Under the pieces are notes generated by a model, which saw only the letters and a program-made list of their open reading frames with translations, made no database searches and was not told where the DNA came from. A stretch of 64,000 bases of DNA from Anaeramoeba flamelloides (Eukaryota; Metamonada; Anaeramoebidae): the NCBI GenBank assembly GCA_027625915.1, contig JANTQA010000036.1:3095501-3159500 (forward strand). The letters are read 5' to 3'. This document shows, piece after piece, positions 23,764 through 35,747 of the stretch (positions are counted from its first letter, which is position 1; each line of letters starts with the position of its first letter). The translations under genes and the position numbers were made by a program.

Positions 23764-26469
23764 CTTTTTATATGATTTATAAAAAAAAAAAGAAAATAAA
23801 ATATTACTAAAAAAAAAAAAAAAAGTAATATTTTGTTCCATTAAAAAGAAATATTTTTTTAAACAATAAAAAAATACAATTCACCTTTTTACACATAAAT
23901 TACAAAAAAAAAAAACCAATAATTTTCAATTCCAAATATTATTTTAAAAAATTCTCATCTTTTTAATTATTTTTTGTTTGTTATCATCTTTAATCCATGA
24001 AGAACTAAAAAAAAAAAAAAAAAAACATTAATTTCTTGATTAATATTTATTTCATCCTTTCATTCTTTTTTAAAACTTATATTGGATAAATTAGTTGTAT
24101 TTATTTCATTTTTTTATAGAATCAAACTAAAAAAAATTCTAAAAACCAGTTTATGCTATTAATCAAATAAAAAAAAAACGGAAAAAAAATCTGATTGGTT
24201 TATTATTTTTTAAATTATGATTATTAACCACATTTAAACTTCCCATTATTAATAATTTTACATTGAAACAATTTTACAAGAAAAATAAAAAATTAAAGAG
24301 ATAACTAAAAGATATACTTAATTTTAGAATCATAAGAACACATAAAATATGTAGATGAATTTATTGAAATTTAATTAAAAATTCTTGAATGATTAAATTA
24401 TTGGATATATTCAATCCATTTTTATTTTGTTATACATTTTAATGAACCAAACTTGTAAATACAAATAAAAACCTTCAAAACTTTTTTATAATCGAAAGTA
24501 AACTATCGGGCCATTGTAAATACTAACCAAAAAATAAATATATAAAAAACAAAAATAACATTTGCAAAAAATGGAAATTATTTTATAATTTCAGAAAAAA
24601 AAAATATTAATATTATTTTTATCAATCTTTAAACCCTTCTTAAAATTTGGAAATCAATTTTTTTTCTCAAAAATTTTATTTTCAAAAGTCAAATTATTAT
24701 TTGTCAAAACTATTTGAAAAAAATATTTCCCATTAATTAGATAACTCAACTGAATTATATTGTCCCATTAATGGAAAATAAGTTTATTTTCAATCGATTA
24801 ATTTAATTTTTTTTTTAATTTAAAATATTTAAGTTTGATGGTTAAAACAAATATTTTAATATTATAATCTCATTTTATTTAATTTAATTTCATTTCGACG
24901 TTTTTAACTAATTATTTTATTACAATTTAATCAAAGAATATTTACCATATTGATGCCAATAATTCATGAAATTCTATCTAAAAAATTATCAAGGGACCAA
25001 GAAACAAATATTTATAATAATTGTGAAATACCACTTCCCGATTTTAATATATTTTCAAGTTATGAAATAGAAAATATTGAATTTTTAATTATTTTTTTCT
25101 AAAATATTTTCCTTTTTAAAAAATAAAATATTAAGGTTAGTTAAGGATGATTCTCTAACAATTTTTTTTTTTTTTTTTTTTGAAATTATGATAACATCGC
25201 AATGTATTTCTCAAGGAAAAAAGATAAAATAATTTGAAATAAGAAAGAATCAATTGTTATTATTTTTTTCTTATATTATTTTTGAAAATTAAATATTTTG
25301 GTTTTTATTTCTTTCAAGAATAATCAATACTTAATTTAATTAATATTTTTAAAAAAAGCATAAATATATTATATTATTATTTTAGTCTGGGCTTTCTTTA
25401 AAAAAATAATTAAATTTACTATTTTTTTGTGATTTTAATAAAATTTTTTGATTTATGATTTAAGGGGAAAATTGTTATTTTGAAGAATAATATCACTTTT
25501 TTTTATACTTGTATTTCTCTATTCTAAATTCTACAGTATAAAAGGCATTATACCAATAGTTATAAATCTGTAAAAATCAAAAAAAAAAAATTAATTTTTT
25601 ATTAATCATAATTATTCCAAATGATCAAATAATTATCCAATTGTGCTTGATAATTATTAATTCAAAATTTTGTCTTTTTATGTTTCGTAACACTTTTAGT
25701 TAATCAAAACTTTTTTCTCGCTTATTCTAAGTGGGTTCATCAAAAAGAATTTCTCTAAATTTTTTTATTGAAATTGTCCTACTAAATACCCCCAAATTTT
25801 ATTTCTTCAAAAAAATTAAGAAAAAAGTACTTAAATTATAACCTAAACAAAACTTTTTTTTACAAAAGAATTCATTTTCTTCAGATTGTTGTAAACAAAA
25901 TTTACAAACCAATTTATTTTTTACCAATGTTAAATATAATTATTGTCAATAAATTCCTTGTTGAAAAAGATTAAAAAATCTAAATTATATGTGAAAACTA
26001 TTTTTATTGGTAGCCTTCACATCTACTTTCATTTTAGAAGGAATTATCATAATTTTTATTTAATTTCTAAACAAAGGTATTTTTCCTAATTCTTTGTAAA
26101 ATACTAATTTATTCCAAAAATGAATTAATAATCGATTTTTAGTCGTCTATATTGTTGTTCCTAACTGAAAAAGATTTTCAAATAAATTTAAAACAATGCA
26201 CAGAAAGAAAAATTAATTTTTTTAAAGGGTGAAATAAATATAAAAAACAAGACTTTTTAATCCTTTTTTTTTTCCAAAAAATTCAAAAAATCTATTTCTT
26301 TTATTCAAACTTTCAAAAGATTTTTATTCAATCTTGGAATTGGCCCTTTACCCAAAAAAGTCCAATAATTTCTGAAACCACCTTAATTTGAGAAAAAATA
26401 TTTCATTTTTTAGCTTTTGTTTTCATTTAAAATTTTTTTTTAATAAGATCTTATTTGACATAAATTCTA
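22581..26469. other. Long intergenic stretch between TDH and the BTB gene
   Basis: Nearly pure AT-rich sequence. Apart from the ATA microsatellite at about 23680-23760 I see no gene, RNA or clear mobile element. Confidence 0.5.
23680..23760. repeat. (ATA)n microsatellite
   Basis: About 26 uninterrupted AAT/ATA triplets, followed by A-rich tracts. Confidence 0.95.
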
Positions 26470-26907
26470 ATGAACAAGATGGTTCATTTGAATGTAGGAG
26501 GAACAGAGTTTGTAACAAGTAGATCAACGCTGACGTCTGTACCTGATTGTTTTTTTAGTAAATTGGTAAAACAAGAATTCACAGTTAATGATATCCACAT
26601 CTTCATCGATCGTGATCCAACACATTTCAGAATCATCTTAAATTATCTTCGTGGACACAAACTCAAAAAGTTCCCGCTTCCAAGCAACGATTTAACTCTT
26701 CAAGAATTAAGAATGGAAGCCTTGTTTTTCAATTTGCCACAATTGGTCAACAAAATTGAGAACAAAAGGATTGAATTATCACAATCACAAGAACAATTCA
26801 AAGAACAAAAAAAATCACAAGACACAAAAGTGGAACAAATCCTTGAAGAAATAGATGAAATGTATTGTAGTTTTAATCTTGGTAAATTCACTTACCAAAA
26901 AAAATAA
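26470..26907 (+). CDS. BTB/POZ (K+ channel T1-type) domain protein
   Basis: Intronless, 145 residues. The T1-type BTB fold (as in KCTD proteins and Kv channels) fills residues 4-93: VHLNVGGTEFVTSRSTL is the classic first strand and turn, and FIDRDPTHFRIILNYLRG the central motif. A Gln/Lys/Glu-rich, probably coiled tail (about 94-135) follows. KCTD proteins usually act as oligomeric adaptors for Cullin-3 ubiquitin ligases or other partners. No second domain is present to say which role applies here. The sequence is less AT-rich than its flanks, as expected for an expressed gene. The start is the only ATG before the domain; another Met lies three codons on. It is compact for the family but not obviously truncated. 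Confidence 0.88.
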   Translation: MNKMVHLNVGGTEFVTSRSTLTSVPDCFFSKLVKQEFTVNDIHIFIDRDPTHFRIILNYLRGHKLKKFPLPSNDLTLQELRMEALFFNLPQLVNKIENKRIELSQSQEQFKEQKKSQDTKVEQILEEIDEMYCSFNLGKFTYQKK

Positions 26908-29317
26908 TCACTCCAAAAAACCCTTCTTGTGTTGCTCAGAAATCGTTCAAAAAATTTGTTTTTTATTATTTTAGAAAAAAAACAAAAAACAAAAAACAAA
27001 AAAATCCTTTGGACAATTCTATTTTTTCATCTTTTTTTTTCATCTTGACACAAAAACAAAAATCAAATAAACAGTGTTTGCAAATAAAACCAAATAATTA
27101 CACGCCTTTTTTTTTTTTTTTGGATCTAAACCTTGAGATTTAAATGTGATAAAATTTCATCTCTTTGTCTTTGATTTTTCAATTAAAAACAATTACTTTC
27201 ATTTGGGGTTGACAGTTACTCAAAGTATAACCAAGGAATTCAAGAAATAAAAAGTCCATACTCAAATTAAAAAGATCAATCAACAATTTCATTTTAGAAC
27301 TTTGGGGTTAGGAATGAATGAAAAAACGAAAAGGAAATAAAAATTTCATCCCAATATCTATTCAAATAACTGTATTTTTCTAGGAACATTAATTTTTTTG
27401 ATTACTAATGAACGATCCCTTGTTGTGGGCATGGAATAGTGTGAATAATGTAAATTCTCAGGAACTTTTAATCAAATCCCAGTTTGCAAACAGCAATCAA
27501 TAATTATTTTAAGGATATTCTTTATTTTCATATTTCTCATTTTATGTTTATGGTATACTGTGTGTAAGTTCACTCTTTGTTCTCAGACTTGAAGAAATCT
27601 AGTAAAAACAGATCTTTTAGATTGATATTTTAATTTTAAGGGTCAAGTCATAACTTCCAAAAATTATTTTTTTGAAATGGGAAAAAAAATTTTGTATTTT
27701 TTATGAGTGCCTATTAAAAATCAAAAACTTGCCAAACATGTGAGGATCGATCGATCTCCAAAAATCAACAATCTAAAACTAGGAAATATTTAGAAAAAAG
27801 AATCAAAGATTGACACTCAATTTCCAATTAGAATGGTTAGAATATATAATTTTGAAAATTACTGTGTTCGTATTGAAGTTTTGATTTTTGACTTTTTTTG
27901 AGATCTTGGTGAGATTTTTTTCATTTTTTTCGATTTTCTTAAATGAGTTATTTTCTCAATAATGATACAAAAATACTTACTTGGTCAAAATTTAAGGGCT
28001 AAAAAAAAAACCACAAATAAGATTAAAGCACATTAAATCGAATGTATACTTACAGAAAACAATATGTTTTAAATTGACGAATTTTGAACCCTTTGGAAAT
28101 TTACAATAAGAAAAGAGTAATTTTTTTTTTTTAGTTTGGATTTTTTCATAATCGGGAATGCATTGAAACTTATTTTTTTACTTGAATTTTTTTGCCAATG
28201 AGATTCTCAGATTTTTTTTTATTATTTGAATTTTGCCTATTTATATTTTGTGCTGTTTATAGGATACTTTTAAATCATTATTTTATTAAGGGGTATGTTG
28301 AATGGGAATTGTAATGATTTCAAATTTTAAAATAAAAATACCAAAAATTTATGTTTTTTTAGTTTATTGTGATCTTGTATTGAAAGATTAATTTATTTTT
28401 TTTGAGAAAAATAATGTTTTTTTTTGTTAATTTGTAAAGACATACCAACTGAAAATTCCTCTTTAAAATTTGTATTGATTTATGTGGAAATTATTGAATT
28501 TTACTGAGTAATTTGTCAAATAAGAATTGCCCGAAAAATATACTATTCCCTTATTTTTGCGACTATTTTCTATTATAAATAAAGTATTTGACTTATAAGA
28601 CAGCCTACTTCCAATATCTTGTTGAAATTGAAATTAAGAAAAACCTAAATTAGCTAAATGTTTATTAAAAGGTTTTAATCATCATTTAGATTCTTATTAA
28701 CTTTTTAACAATTCACATAATTTTGATCATTTTTACTAATTTGAAAAATTTAATTGTTAAAATTTCAAAAAAAAATTTCCCACTTTTTTGGTATTTATAA
28801 CTTTTTTTCATAACAATAATACATTTTTTCCTATTCTTGATACTCGTCAATTATTTTTGATGAAATTCTGGAATTTTAAGACCCTCTTTTTTTTTTTTTC
28901 AATTTCTACTTTTTTTTCTTACTCGTTATCACAAATTTTAAAATAAAAAAATTTAAAAGGTTGTAAATCAAAATAACTTTCACAAAATAAAAAACTCTTT
29001 TTTGTAATAAATTTTGCAGTGATGAAAAATAATGCTAGATTGGAATTGAAAAAATAAAATTTTAGCTCAAAAGTTTAATCAGGAAAAATACATTTACTCT
29101 CTAAAATTTTCATTTTATAATAGATTTTCTGAGATCTTTTTGTTTGTTCCCCATATTTTGACGAAAGATGAATTTGGGAAATTCAAATAAAATTTTCACT
29201 TGTATTAGTAAAGATCTTGGTTTTTTTCTTATTACAGAAGGAAAAAATATTTGGGTAACTTGAAATAAAACTTTTTCGTTTATTAATTCGAAAATGATAG
29301 ACAAATTAATTAATAAG
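26908..29317. other. Intergenic with repeat fragments
   Basis: Holds a half copy of MITE family P (about 27330-27375: TTTCATCCCAATATC..TATTCAAATAACTGTATT) and repeat family S at 27638-27850. The phrase ATTATTGAATTTTACTGAGTAATT near 28490 is repeated near 35150. No gene seen. Confidence 0.5.
27638..27850 (+). repeat. Repeat family S, copy 1
   Basis: AAGGGTCAAGTCATAAC, GGATCGATCGATCTCCAAAA and GACACTCAATTTCCAATTAG occur in this order. They recur in reverse complement at 44489-44692. Confidence 0.75.
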
Positions 29318-30625
29318 CTAATAATTGGAACTTTTTGAGAGATTTTGTTCTTTAATTGGTATATAGGAGTGGGGCTTTTTTAGAGGAACTATTCTATCTA
29401 AAATCAAAAAGCAAACAATGGTTAAAAGCTGTAAGAATAAGACGATAGAGAAGGTGATGTAACCATTGAAATGGTTCCCAACCAAAAACCCGATCCCTGT
29501 GCTCAAGGTTCTGGGAAACTTGAAAGCCGCTGTAGCGTCTTCGACTCGATTTGGAAAGAGGTACATCTGCAAAGGGTAGGTAGCAGTGTCTAGTCCAGAT
29601 CCACTCAGCCCAAATAAGGCATATATCAAAATAAAAAGTACTATTGAAGATCCAGATTTTGCAAAGAAGCACAAGACGACGGCAAGAATTTCAATTAATG
29701 TACAGCCTATAAGGGTCACTTTGAGACCAAAGGAATCCACCAGTTTGCCGATGGAAAAAGAGGACAAGGAGACCATTACACCATAAATGATTAACAAATT
29801 CGGGATCTTGTTTTTCTCCAATTTGGGAGAAATGATCCCAAACACTAAAAGTACACACAAGCCAGTAATCATCATCATTGGGATTGCAAGAATGGCCTCA
29901 ATTGATTTGAAAATACCAAACATTGCAAAAGTATTCCTTTTGATTGAAATTAATATGGAATGTTTCTGGAAGGCTTCAGGCTCATTGACGGTCTCTTTGT
30001 GATGAGTCTTCTCGCTCTTTTTGAGAAAGAGTAAAATTACAATCCCAAAAATTGCCAGGCTCGAATAAACCATAAAAAGCGTTTGATCTTTCATTTCCAA
30101 AACGTTTAAAAAGATTGAGCAGCTTACTGATCCTCCCAAGTTGCCCGTAAGATAAAATAAAAAAAAAAATCCTGAATGGGATCCTACATTATTTAAATTC
30201 GATGATCGAATTATATACGTCCCATTCGCTGTCCACGCAAGGCCTGTGCCAACTCCGATGAAAAATGATGATACAAGAAAGACATACGTATTGAATTTGA
30301 TATTTGAAATGATCCAAAAGGTAGAAAAGAGTAAGCCAATTATCATACAATTTTTGCTTTTAAATTTTTTCACCAGAAATGGTGTAAAAATATTTGAAAA
30401 GGAATAAACCATAAAAAAGATCCCCAAAGAATAAAACCCTAACTGCTTATGAATTTTGGTCATTAGAGACTTTGTAGCATAATACGAACAAGAATAACAA
30501 AAAAATCCAAATCCCAACAAAAGAAAATTCAATTTTTTTTCTCGTTTTTTGTTCTTTTCTTTTTCATAATTTTCTATTTCTTCTTCTTCCGTGCTACTGT
30601 CCGTGTTATTTGATGTTTGAATCAT
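29318..30625 (-). CDS. UNC-93-like major facilitator protein
   Basis: 435 residues, intronless. The first 31 residues are charged and acidic. About eleven to twelve hydrophobic segments follow, the first at about residues 33-52. The hallmark UNC-93 signature near residue 122, GVGTGLAWTANGTYI, corresponds to GxGAAxxWxxQGxYL of the family, followed by SHSGFFFLFYLTGNLGG. The second half has LLIIYGVMVSLSSFSIGKLV and YALFGLSGSGLDTATYPLQM, also typical. UNC-93 proteins act as accessory subunits of ion channels in worms and as trafficking chaperones in animals. In protists the substrate and role are unknown. The ATG at 30625 is the first in frame and gives a full-length protein. It is convergent with the BTB gene upstream and divergent from the REEP gene at a distance of 5 kb. 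Confidence 0.88.
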   Translation of the reverse strand: MIQTSNNTDSSTEEEEIENYEKEKNKKREKKLNFLLLGFGFFCYSCSYYATKSLMTKIHKQLGFYSLGIFFMVYSFSNIFTPFLVKKFKSKNCMIIGLLFSTFWIISNIKFNTYVFLVSSFFIGVGTGLAWTANGTYIIRSSNLNNVGSHSGFFFLFYLTGNLGGSVSCSIFLNVLEMKDQTLFMVYSSLAIFGIVILLFLKKSEKTHHKETVNEPEAFQKHSILISIKRNTFAMFGIFKSIEAILAIPMMMITGLCVLLVFGIISPKLEKNKIPNLLIIYGVMVSLSSFSIGKLVDSFGLKVTLIGCTLIEILAVVLCFFAKSGSSIVLFILIYALFGLSGSGLDTATYPLQMYLFPNRVEDATAAFKFPRTLSTGIGFLVGNHFNGYITFSIVLFLQLLTIVCFLILDRIVPLKKPHSYIPIKEQNLSKSSNY

Positions 30626-33458
30626 TTTTTGGATTTTATTGTTTTGTTTTTGAAGATTTCAGAAAGTCAATTGCTTTTTTGGTTTAACAATAAATCCCTT
30701 GCTTGGGTTTTGGGGATCAAAGAAAAAGGAAAAAAAATAGATAATCAGATGAACGATTCTCATAATTTTATGTTCTCTGAGGGTTGAATTACAATACTGT
30801 CAATTGAAAAAATGATTTATAGGAATGTCAATTAAGGAAGTAGAAAACTAAAAAAAACCTTCATGTAAATTTAATAGTAAAATCTAAAAAAATTTACCAC
30901 ATCTTGAAATTTCAAAATGGTTTAATAATCTGATTATCTCCAAAACCAAAACTTACTTTCAAAGCTCGTTTTTTCAGAAATAAATTATTGTTTTAAAAAG
31001 TTTGATTACATTTTTTTCATTTTTTTTGAAAAGTTCAAAATTAAACAGATTTTGAATTCTTTCAAAAAAAAATTATTTTTTTGAAAGAAGATTGAAATCT
31101 ATGTCTCTAGAAAGGGAGTGTACCAAAATACAATTTTAAAAATTTAACAACTAAGTTTTAAAATAACCCAGCATAAATAATGTACTTTATTTCAAAAACA
31201 TAACAATAATTATTTTAACCTATTAAAAATATAAATTTTTGATTCAAAGAACATTCTGAATCAATTTTTTTTTTTTGTTGATAAAAATAAGACTAGAAAA
31301 AAGCCAAACTAACAAATTGCAAATTCTCCCAAAATACATTTTTTTAAAGTTGGAAAATTCAACTAATAAACATAAGAAATACTTTTTAATTTGAGTATTT
31401 ATAATCAATAATTGAACAACCCAATCTTAATTTTTTTTAGTGAGCTATTATACAAGACAAAGACTAAAAGTACCAAATAGGTTTTTCCTTATTACATAAT
31501 TTTTATAAAAGGTTTTCAAACAAATAATCAAATTCAAATCAAAAATATTAAATTGCATATATAATAGATATTATCAAATAACTACTTTTAATACAGAAGA
31601 GTTTCTATTTTATACCCTTAATATTTGATAACGATATTTTTTGAATCGTATAGATTTCAAGAAAGTTCATAAATATTTATTAATAAATAAATGATTTTTT
31701 TTAGAATTTAGTATTGGGATATTATAAAATTTCGAATACACCTATCTTATTTTAATATTATTTAATATAAAATTTTGGGGAAATATCTTGAATTGGTGAT
31801 AAAGATGCTAAATTATTAAATATAATGATTTTATAATAATTATAAATTTTGTGAAATAAAATTTTTTTTTTTTGTAAAAATTTAAATAAAAGATTATTAT
31901 AATTTTTTGTTAAAAAAAACTGTTTTAAGTCTTCCCCTATCTCAATAATTTTGTATTTTTTGCTGTATTTAAATTACTTTATTTCCTATTTTCTACATAT
32001 CGAGAGGTTTTTTCTCTCTCTCCAGTTTGAGAATATTTGTAAATATATTAATTTTTTTTCATGAGTAATAATTTTTTAATATTACACTATAAGGAAAAAA
32101 AAGAAAATTCTGAAAATTAAAGTTAACCAAAGCTATATATTGAATTTCATTTGTACATATCTTATAAATTATTTTTTCAAAGTTATCATAATATTATGTA
32201 ATTAAGAAAAAATATATATTAAATTAATCAAGATCCAAATACCACCTTTTTCAAAAGTACTGATTTTTGAAAATAACACCAATTTTTTGGGGTATTTTTT
32301 TATCGAAATAAGTTACAACGAATGAACAGTATATTGAGCATTAAGTAAGATAAAATTATAAATATTAAAATAATTTACAGAAAAAAACAGGGAATATATA
32401 TTAAAACCCAATCATATAAAAAAATATATTGATTCCAAATATTCGAAAAAAAGTTACAATAATCATTTTTTCAATTTAATTTAGCAATAATTTTTGTGAG
32501 AAATATTTGATTTTATTTTAAAAGTAAAAAATATTTCTTTTTGAGACTTATTAAAATAATAGATGAACATAAGATCTCCAGTAAGTTAAATAAAAATTTC
32601 AAACATTGTATAATAAAAATGGAAAAAACTTTACTGAAAATTTTCATTTTTTTTTCAATTCCTAACACTATCTATTATTGTTGTAAAGACTTTTCAAAAT
32701 TTTTATGTGTAATATCGTTTATTATCCAAGTTTATTACAAAAATACAAAATTTAAATTTGTTTTTTTTTTTATAATTTTTCGAGTTTATGTGTTTTTTAC
32801 ATTACTGTATTGTATGATTTTTATTCAAAAAGAAAAGTTAAAAAAAAAAACCTTAAAGAATTTTGTTCATAGCTAACCAAACAAGTGGTATAATCTAACC
32901 AAGAGTAATAAAATAATTTGGTCTTTGAAAAAATGATTTTAAGTATTAATAAATTCATTTTAAGGATAAACAGTTTTAGATGAATTTTAATTTTTTTTCT
33001 ACAATTACAAACAAACAAATTCATTAAAGTTACTTGGTTCTTGTATGGTCAGTTGAAAAAAAAAATTTTTTTTTCAAAAAAATATCATATTGTACTCATT
33101 GTCAATGTTCCTTATATAGGAAAATAAATTATGAGAATAAAAACACATAAAAAATATTTTAAAGCCGACCAATGCATTATATTATTTAATTATGAAACAA
33201 TTTTGAATTTAAAAACTATTTTTTTTTTTTTTCAGTTTATGATATTCTGTTTATTTCTTTCATTTATTTTTCAAATACAGGAATCCCTTTTTTTGATAGA
33301 GAATTTTTTTTCTATTGGTTTGATAGAAATTTGATGTTAACTAAATGTGAAATATAAAAATAACATAAAATTGGCCTATGATATCTACATCATTTTCTTG
33401 ATTAATAATTATTGGACAAATTTCAACAAATTAACCAATACAATTTTTTTATTTTTTA

Positions 33459-33775
33459 GAAAACTAAATTAAGATTCAAATATTTCTAATAACTGTACCT
33501 ATTAGATACTCTTTGAATTTGAAGCCCCCCTTTTAGACACTCCAAAATTCTCTCTTTAATAGATTAGTTGAGGTTTCATCTAATCCTCAACTATAAATCA
33601 AATGCATTTTTTTTCTTGTTTTAGAAAACTGAATTAAGATTCAAATACTTCTGATGACTGTATCTCTTAGATACTCTTTGAATTAGAAGTCTCAAATTTA
33701 ACCACTTCAAAATTCTCTCTTTAACAGATTAGATGAAGTTTCATCTAACCCTTAACAATAAACCAATACTTTTTT
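33459..33775 (+). repeat. Tandem pair of LINE family B 3' tail units
   Basis: GAAAACTAAATTAAGATTCAA at 33459 recurs at 33624 (period 165). Each unit also has CTTTGAATT..AGAAGT, AAAATTCTCTCTTTAA and CAGATTAGATGAAGTTTCAT. The same blocks follow the LINE B coding relics at 40115-39960 and 59000-58500 on the minus strand. Confidence 0.75.
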
Positions 33776-34239
33776 TGTTACGCTAGTTTCATCATTATAA
33801 GACCTATTTTTTTTATTTCTTTTTTATATTATTTTTTCTTTTATTTATTTAAAAACTATTACCTATAAAAAAATCAATACTGTGCAATTTTAAATGCGAT
33901 TTAATATTATATTTGAAAAAAAAAAAAAAATACAAAACATTTATATTATTTTCCTTTTTTTTGGATTTTGAGTATTTCTAAAATTGTGGAATGGAATTTA
34001 TTTTCAAGCAGAAGTTGATTATTTCTAATATATAGATAACATGTATTCAAATAGTTTAAAAGGTTTTTTCATGACTACAATTAATTTTGGAAAATATCAA
34101 ATTTGAAATAAATTTTACATATTATGTTTTCATTTTTTCTTGATATTTTTTGATTTTTTTTTATACATAATTAATTTGCAATAAATAATTTTGATTTCAA
34201 GATAATTAGAAACTTCATAAAAATTATTTATTTAATTAT

Positions 34240-34510
34240 TATTGAAATAGTGAGAAAACGATTGTATTAAAAATCGGCTTTATTTCTATTGGAATTTTCT
34301 TTGGATCTTTAATTGAAGATCAAAACGAACTTTTTCGTTATTCTAAATGCTATCCACTAAGAATTTTGAGTTTTTCAATTTTTAAGAAAATATAATGATT
34401 GATAAATGTAATTCGCACTGATATCAACTGTTCTCTAATGTATATTATTTGACTTATTTCTGATTATTCTTCAAAGGATAATTATAAAAAATATAATTGA
34501 TAAACTGGAA
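34240..34510 (+). repeat. Degenerate repeat family R (copy 3)
   Basis: Best-preserved reading: SIGIFFGSLIEDQNELFRYS. Then comes GATATCAACTGTTCTC, shared with 56180-56460 and 17790-18200. Confidence 0.55.
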
Positions 34511-34635
34511 AAAAAAGTTTTACACTTTTATATATAAAAAGTTGATATTTCAGAAGCTATTCTATCTTTTTGGTATAGATGTTAACAATCGTTTCTCAAA
34601 AAATTAACTATTATCTAAAAAGGGCCGCTATGTGA

Positions 34636-35009
34636 GTGTAGATTACTCAAAAAATTCTTGAATTATAATCTTTATCTAATGAGATCCCAGAAGACCAATA
34701 AAAATTCAATTTTTACTCATTTTTAAATTTTATCTTCATCAAAATTCTGTATTTTGGATTATTACTAAAAAATGCAAACCAACCATTATTGATAAAAATC
34801 GATTTTTTCAAAGCTTTTTTTTGGAAACAAGATACTACTTGCCTTATCAGAATAATGATTTGGTTGTGGAAAGCAAAAACAATATACTATAAAGAATTTT
34901 GATGAAGGCATAATTATAAAAAAACAGTAAAAAGGAAATTTTATTGGTCTTATGGGATCTTATTAGATAAAGATAATAATTCCAGAATTTTTTGAGAAAT
35001 ACACTCTCT
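34636..35009. mobile_element. Inverted-repeat element (MITE-like)
   Basis: The left arm GAGTGTAGATTACTCAAAAA..ATCTTTATCTAATGAGATCC..AGACCAATAAAA (34637-34710) is the complement of TTTTATTGGTCTTATGGGAT..TTAGATAAAGAT..TTTTTTGAGAAATACACTC (about 34939-35009), with few mismatches over about 70 bases. The centre is unique sequence with no frame. Confidence 0.75.
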
Positions 35010-35747
35010 AGTGACTTTATGTTAGATTTTCCCTTAAATAAATTATTTTTTCAAAAAATATAATTACTTTCATTTGTTTTTATAATATACTCTCAATAGC
35101 TACTTAAGACAAAGTAGTAATGAAGAGTATACTTGATTTGAGGACAAATTATTGAATTTTACTGAGTAATTCGTACCAAGTGTACTAATAACGTGAGTAA
35201 AAGTATCAATACTTTCTTAGGTTTTTTGTTAAGGGATTGTTAAATTCCATTTAAAAGTCGAACAATAAAAAAACTCGAAAAAACATCATTTTTTTCAAAG
35301 ATCAAAGAGTACAAGTCTGTGTTCTTAAGAAAGCCTAAACATTTTTAAATTTAAAAGTATACCGTTTGTATTTCTCCCAAGATTTGATTTGGGAAGTGCA
35401 TCCTGAAATTTCAGGGGAAAAACATTCCAAGAATTTTTCAAGAATTTTTCAAGAATTATTAAGAATCATAAAAGAACTCAGATTCGTTTAGTTTCACTTA
35501 AAATGTCTCAAAATCAATTTCAAACGAATTCAATTAAAATTTCTATGAACACTTACAAGATTATCACTTTTCTTGAAAAGTGTTATTTTGCCTTTATAAA
35601 AAAAAAGTTATTCCTGCACACTCGTTCTATAACATAACAACCTTTGGTTTTCAAAAACAACTTATTCAGTACAAAATTTTCATTTTTCTGCTTTTACGTC
35701 TTTTTTGTATTTTTTTTTTATTTTCTATTTTTGCAATTTTTAATATT

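Larger units (their letters stand above)
30626..35747. other. Long intergenic stretch with repeat relics
   Basis: No gene is supported. It holds 31250-31700 (weakly like 8500-8950), a tandem LINE 3'-end relic (33459-33775), family R (34240-34510) and a long inverted repeat (34636-35009), each listed separately. Small open frames near 32541 and 33131 have no domain and phenylalanine-rich translations typical of T-rich noise. Confidence 0.5.

Noticed and set aside
23554-23841. Poly-isoleucine frame
   Set aside because: Translation of the (ATA)n microsatellite.
29394-30002. Frames overlapping the UNC-93-like gene
   Set aside because: Shadow frames of a single well-supported membrane protein.
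32541-33334. Phe/Ile-rich small open frames
   Set aside because: T-rich sequence readily gives such frames; no motif, and composition equals that of the surroundings.
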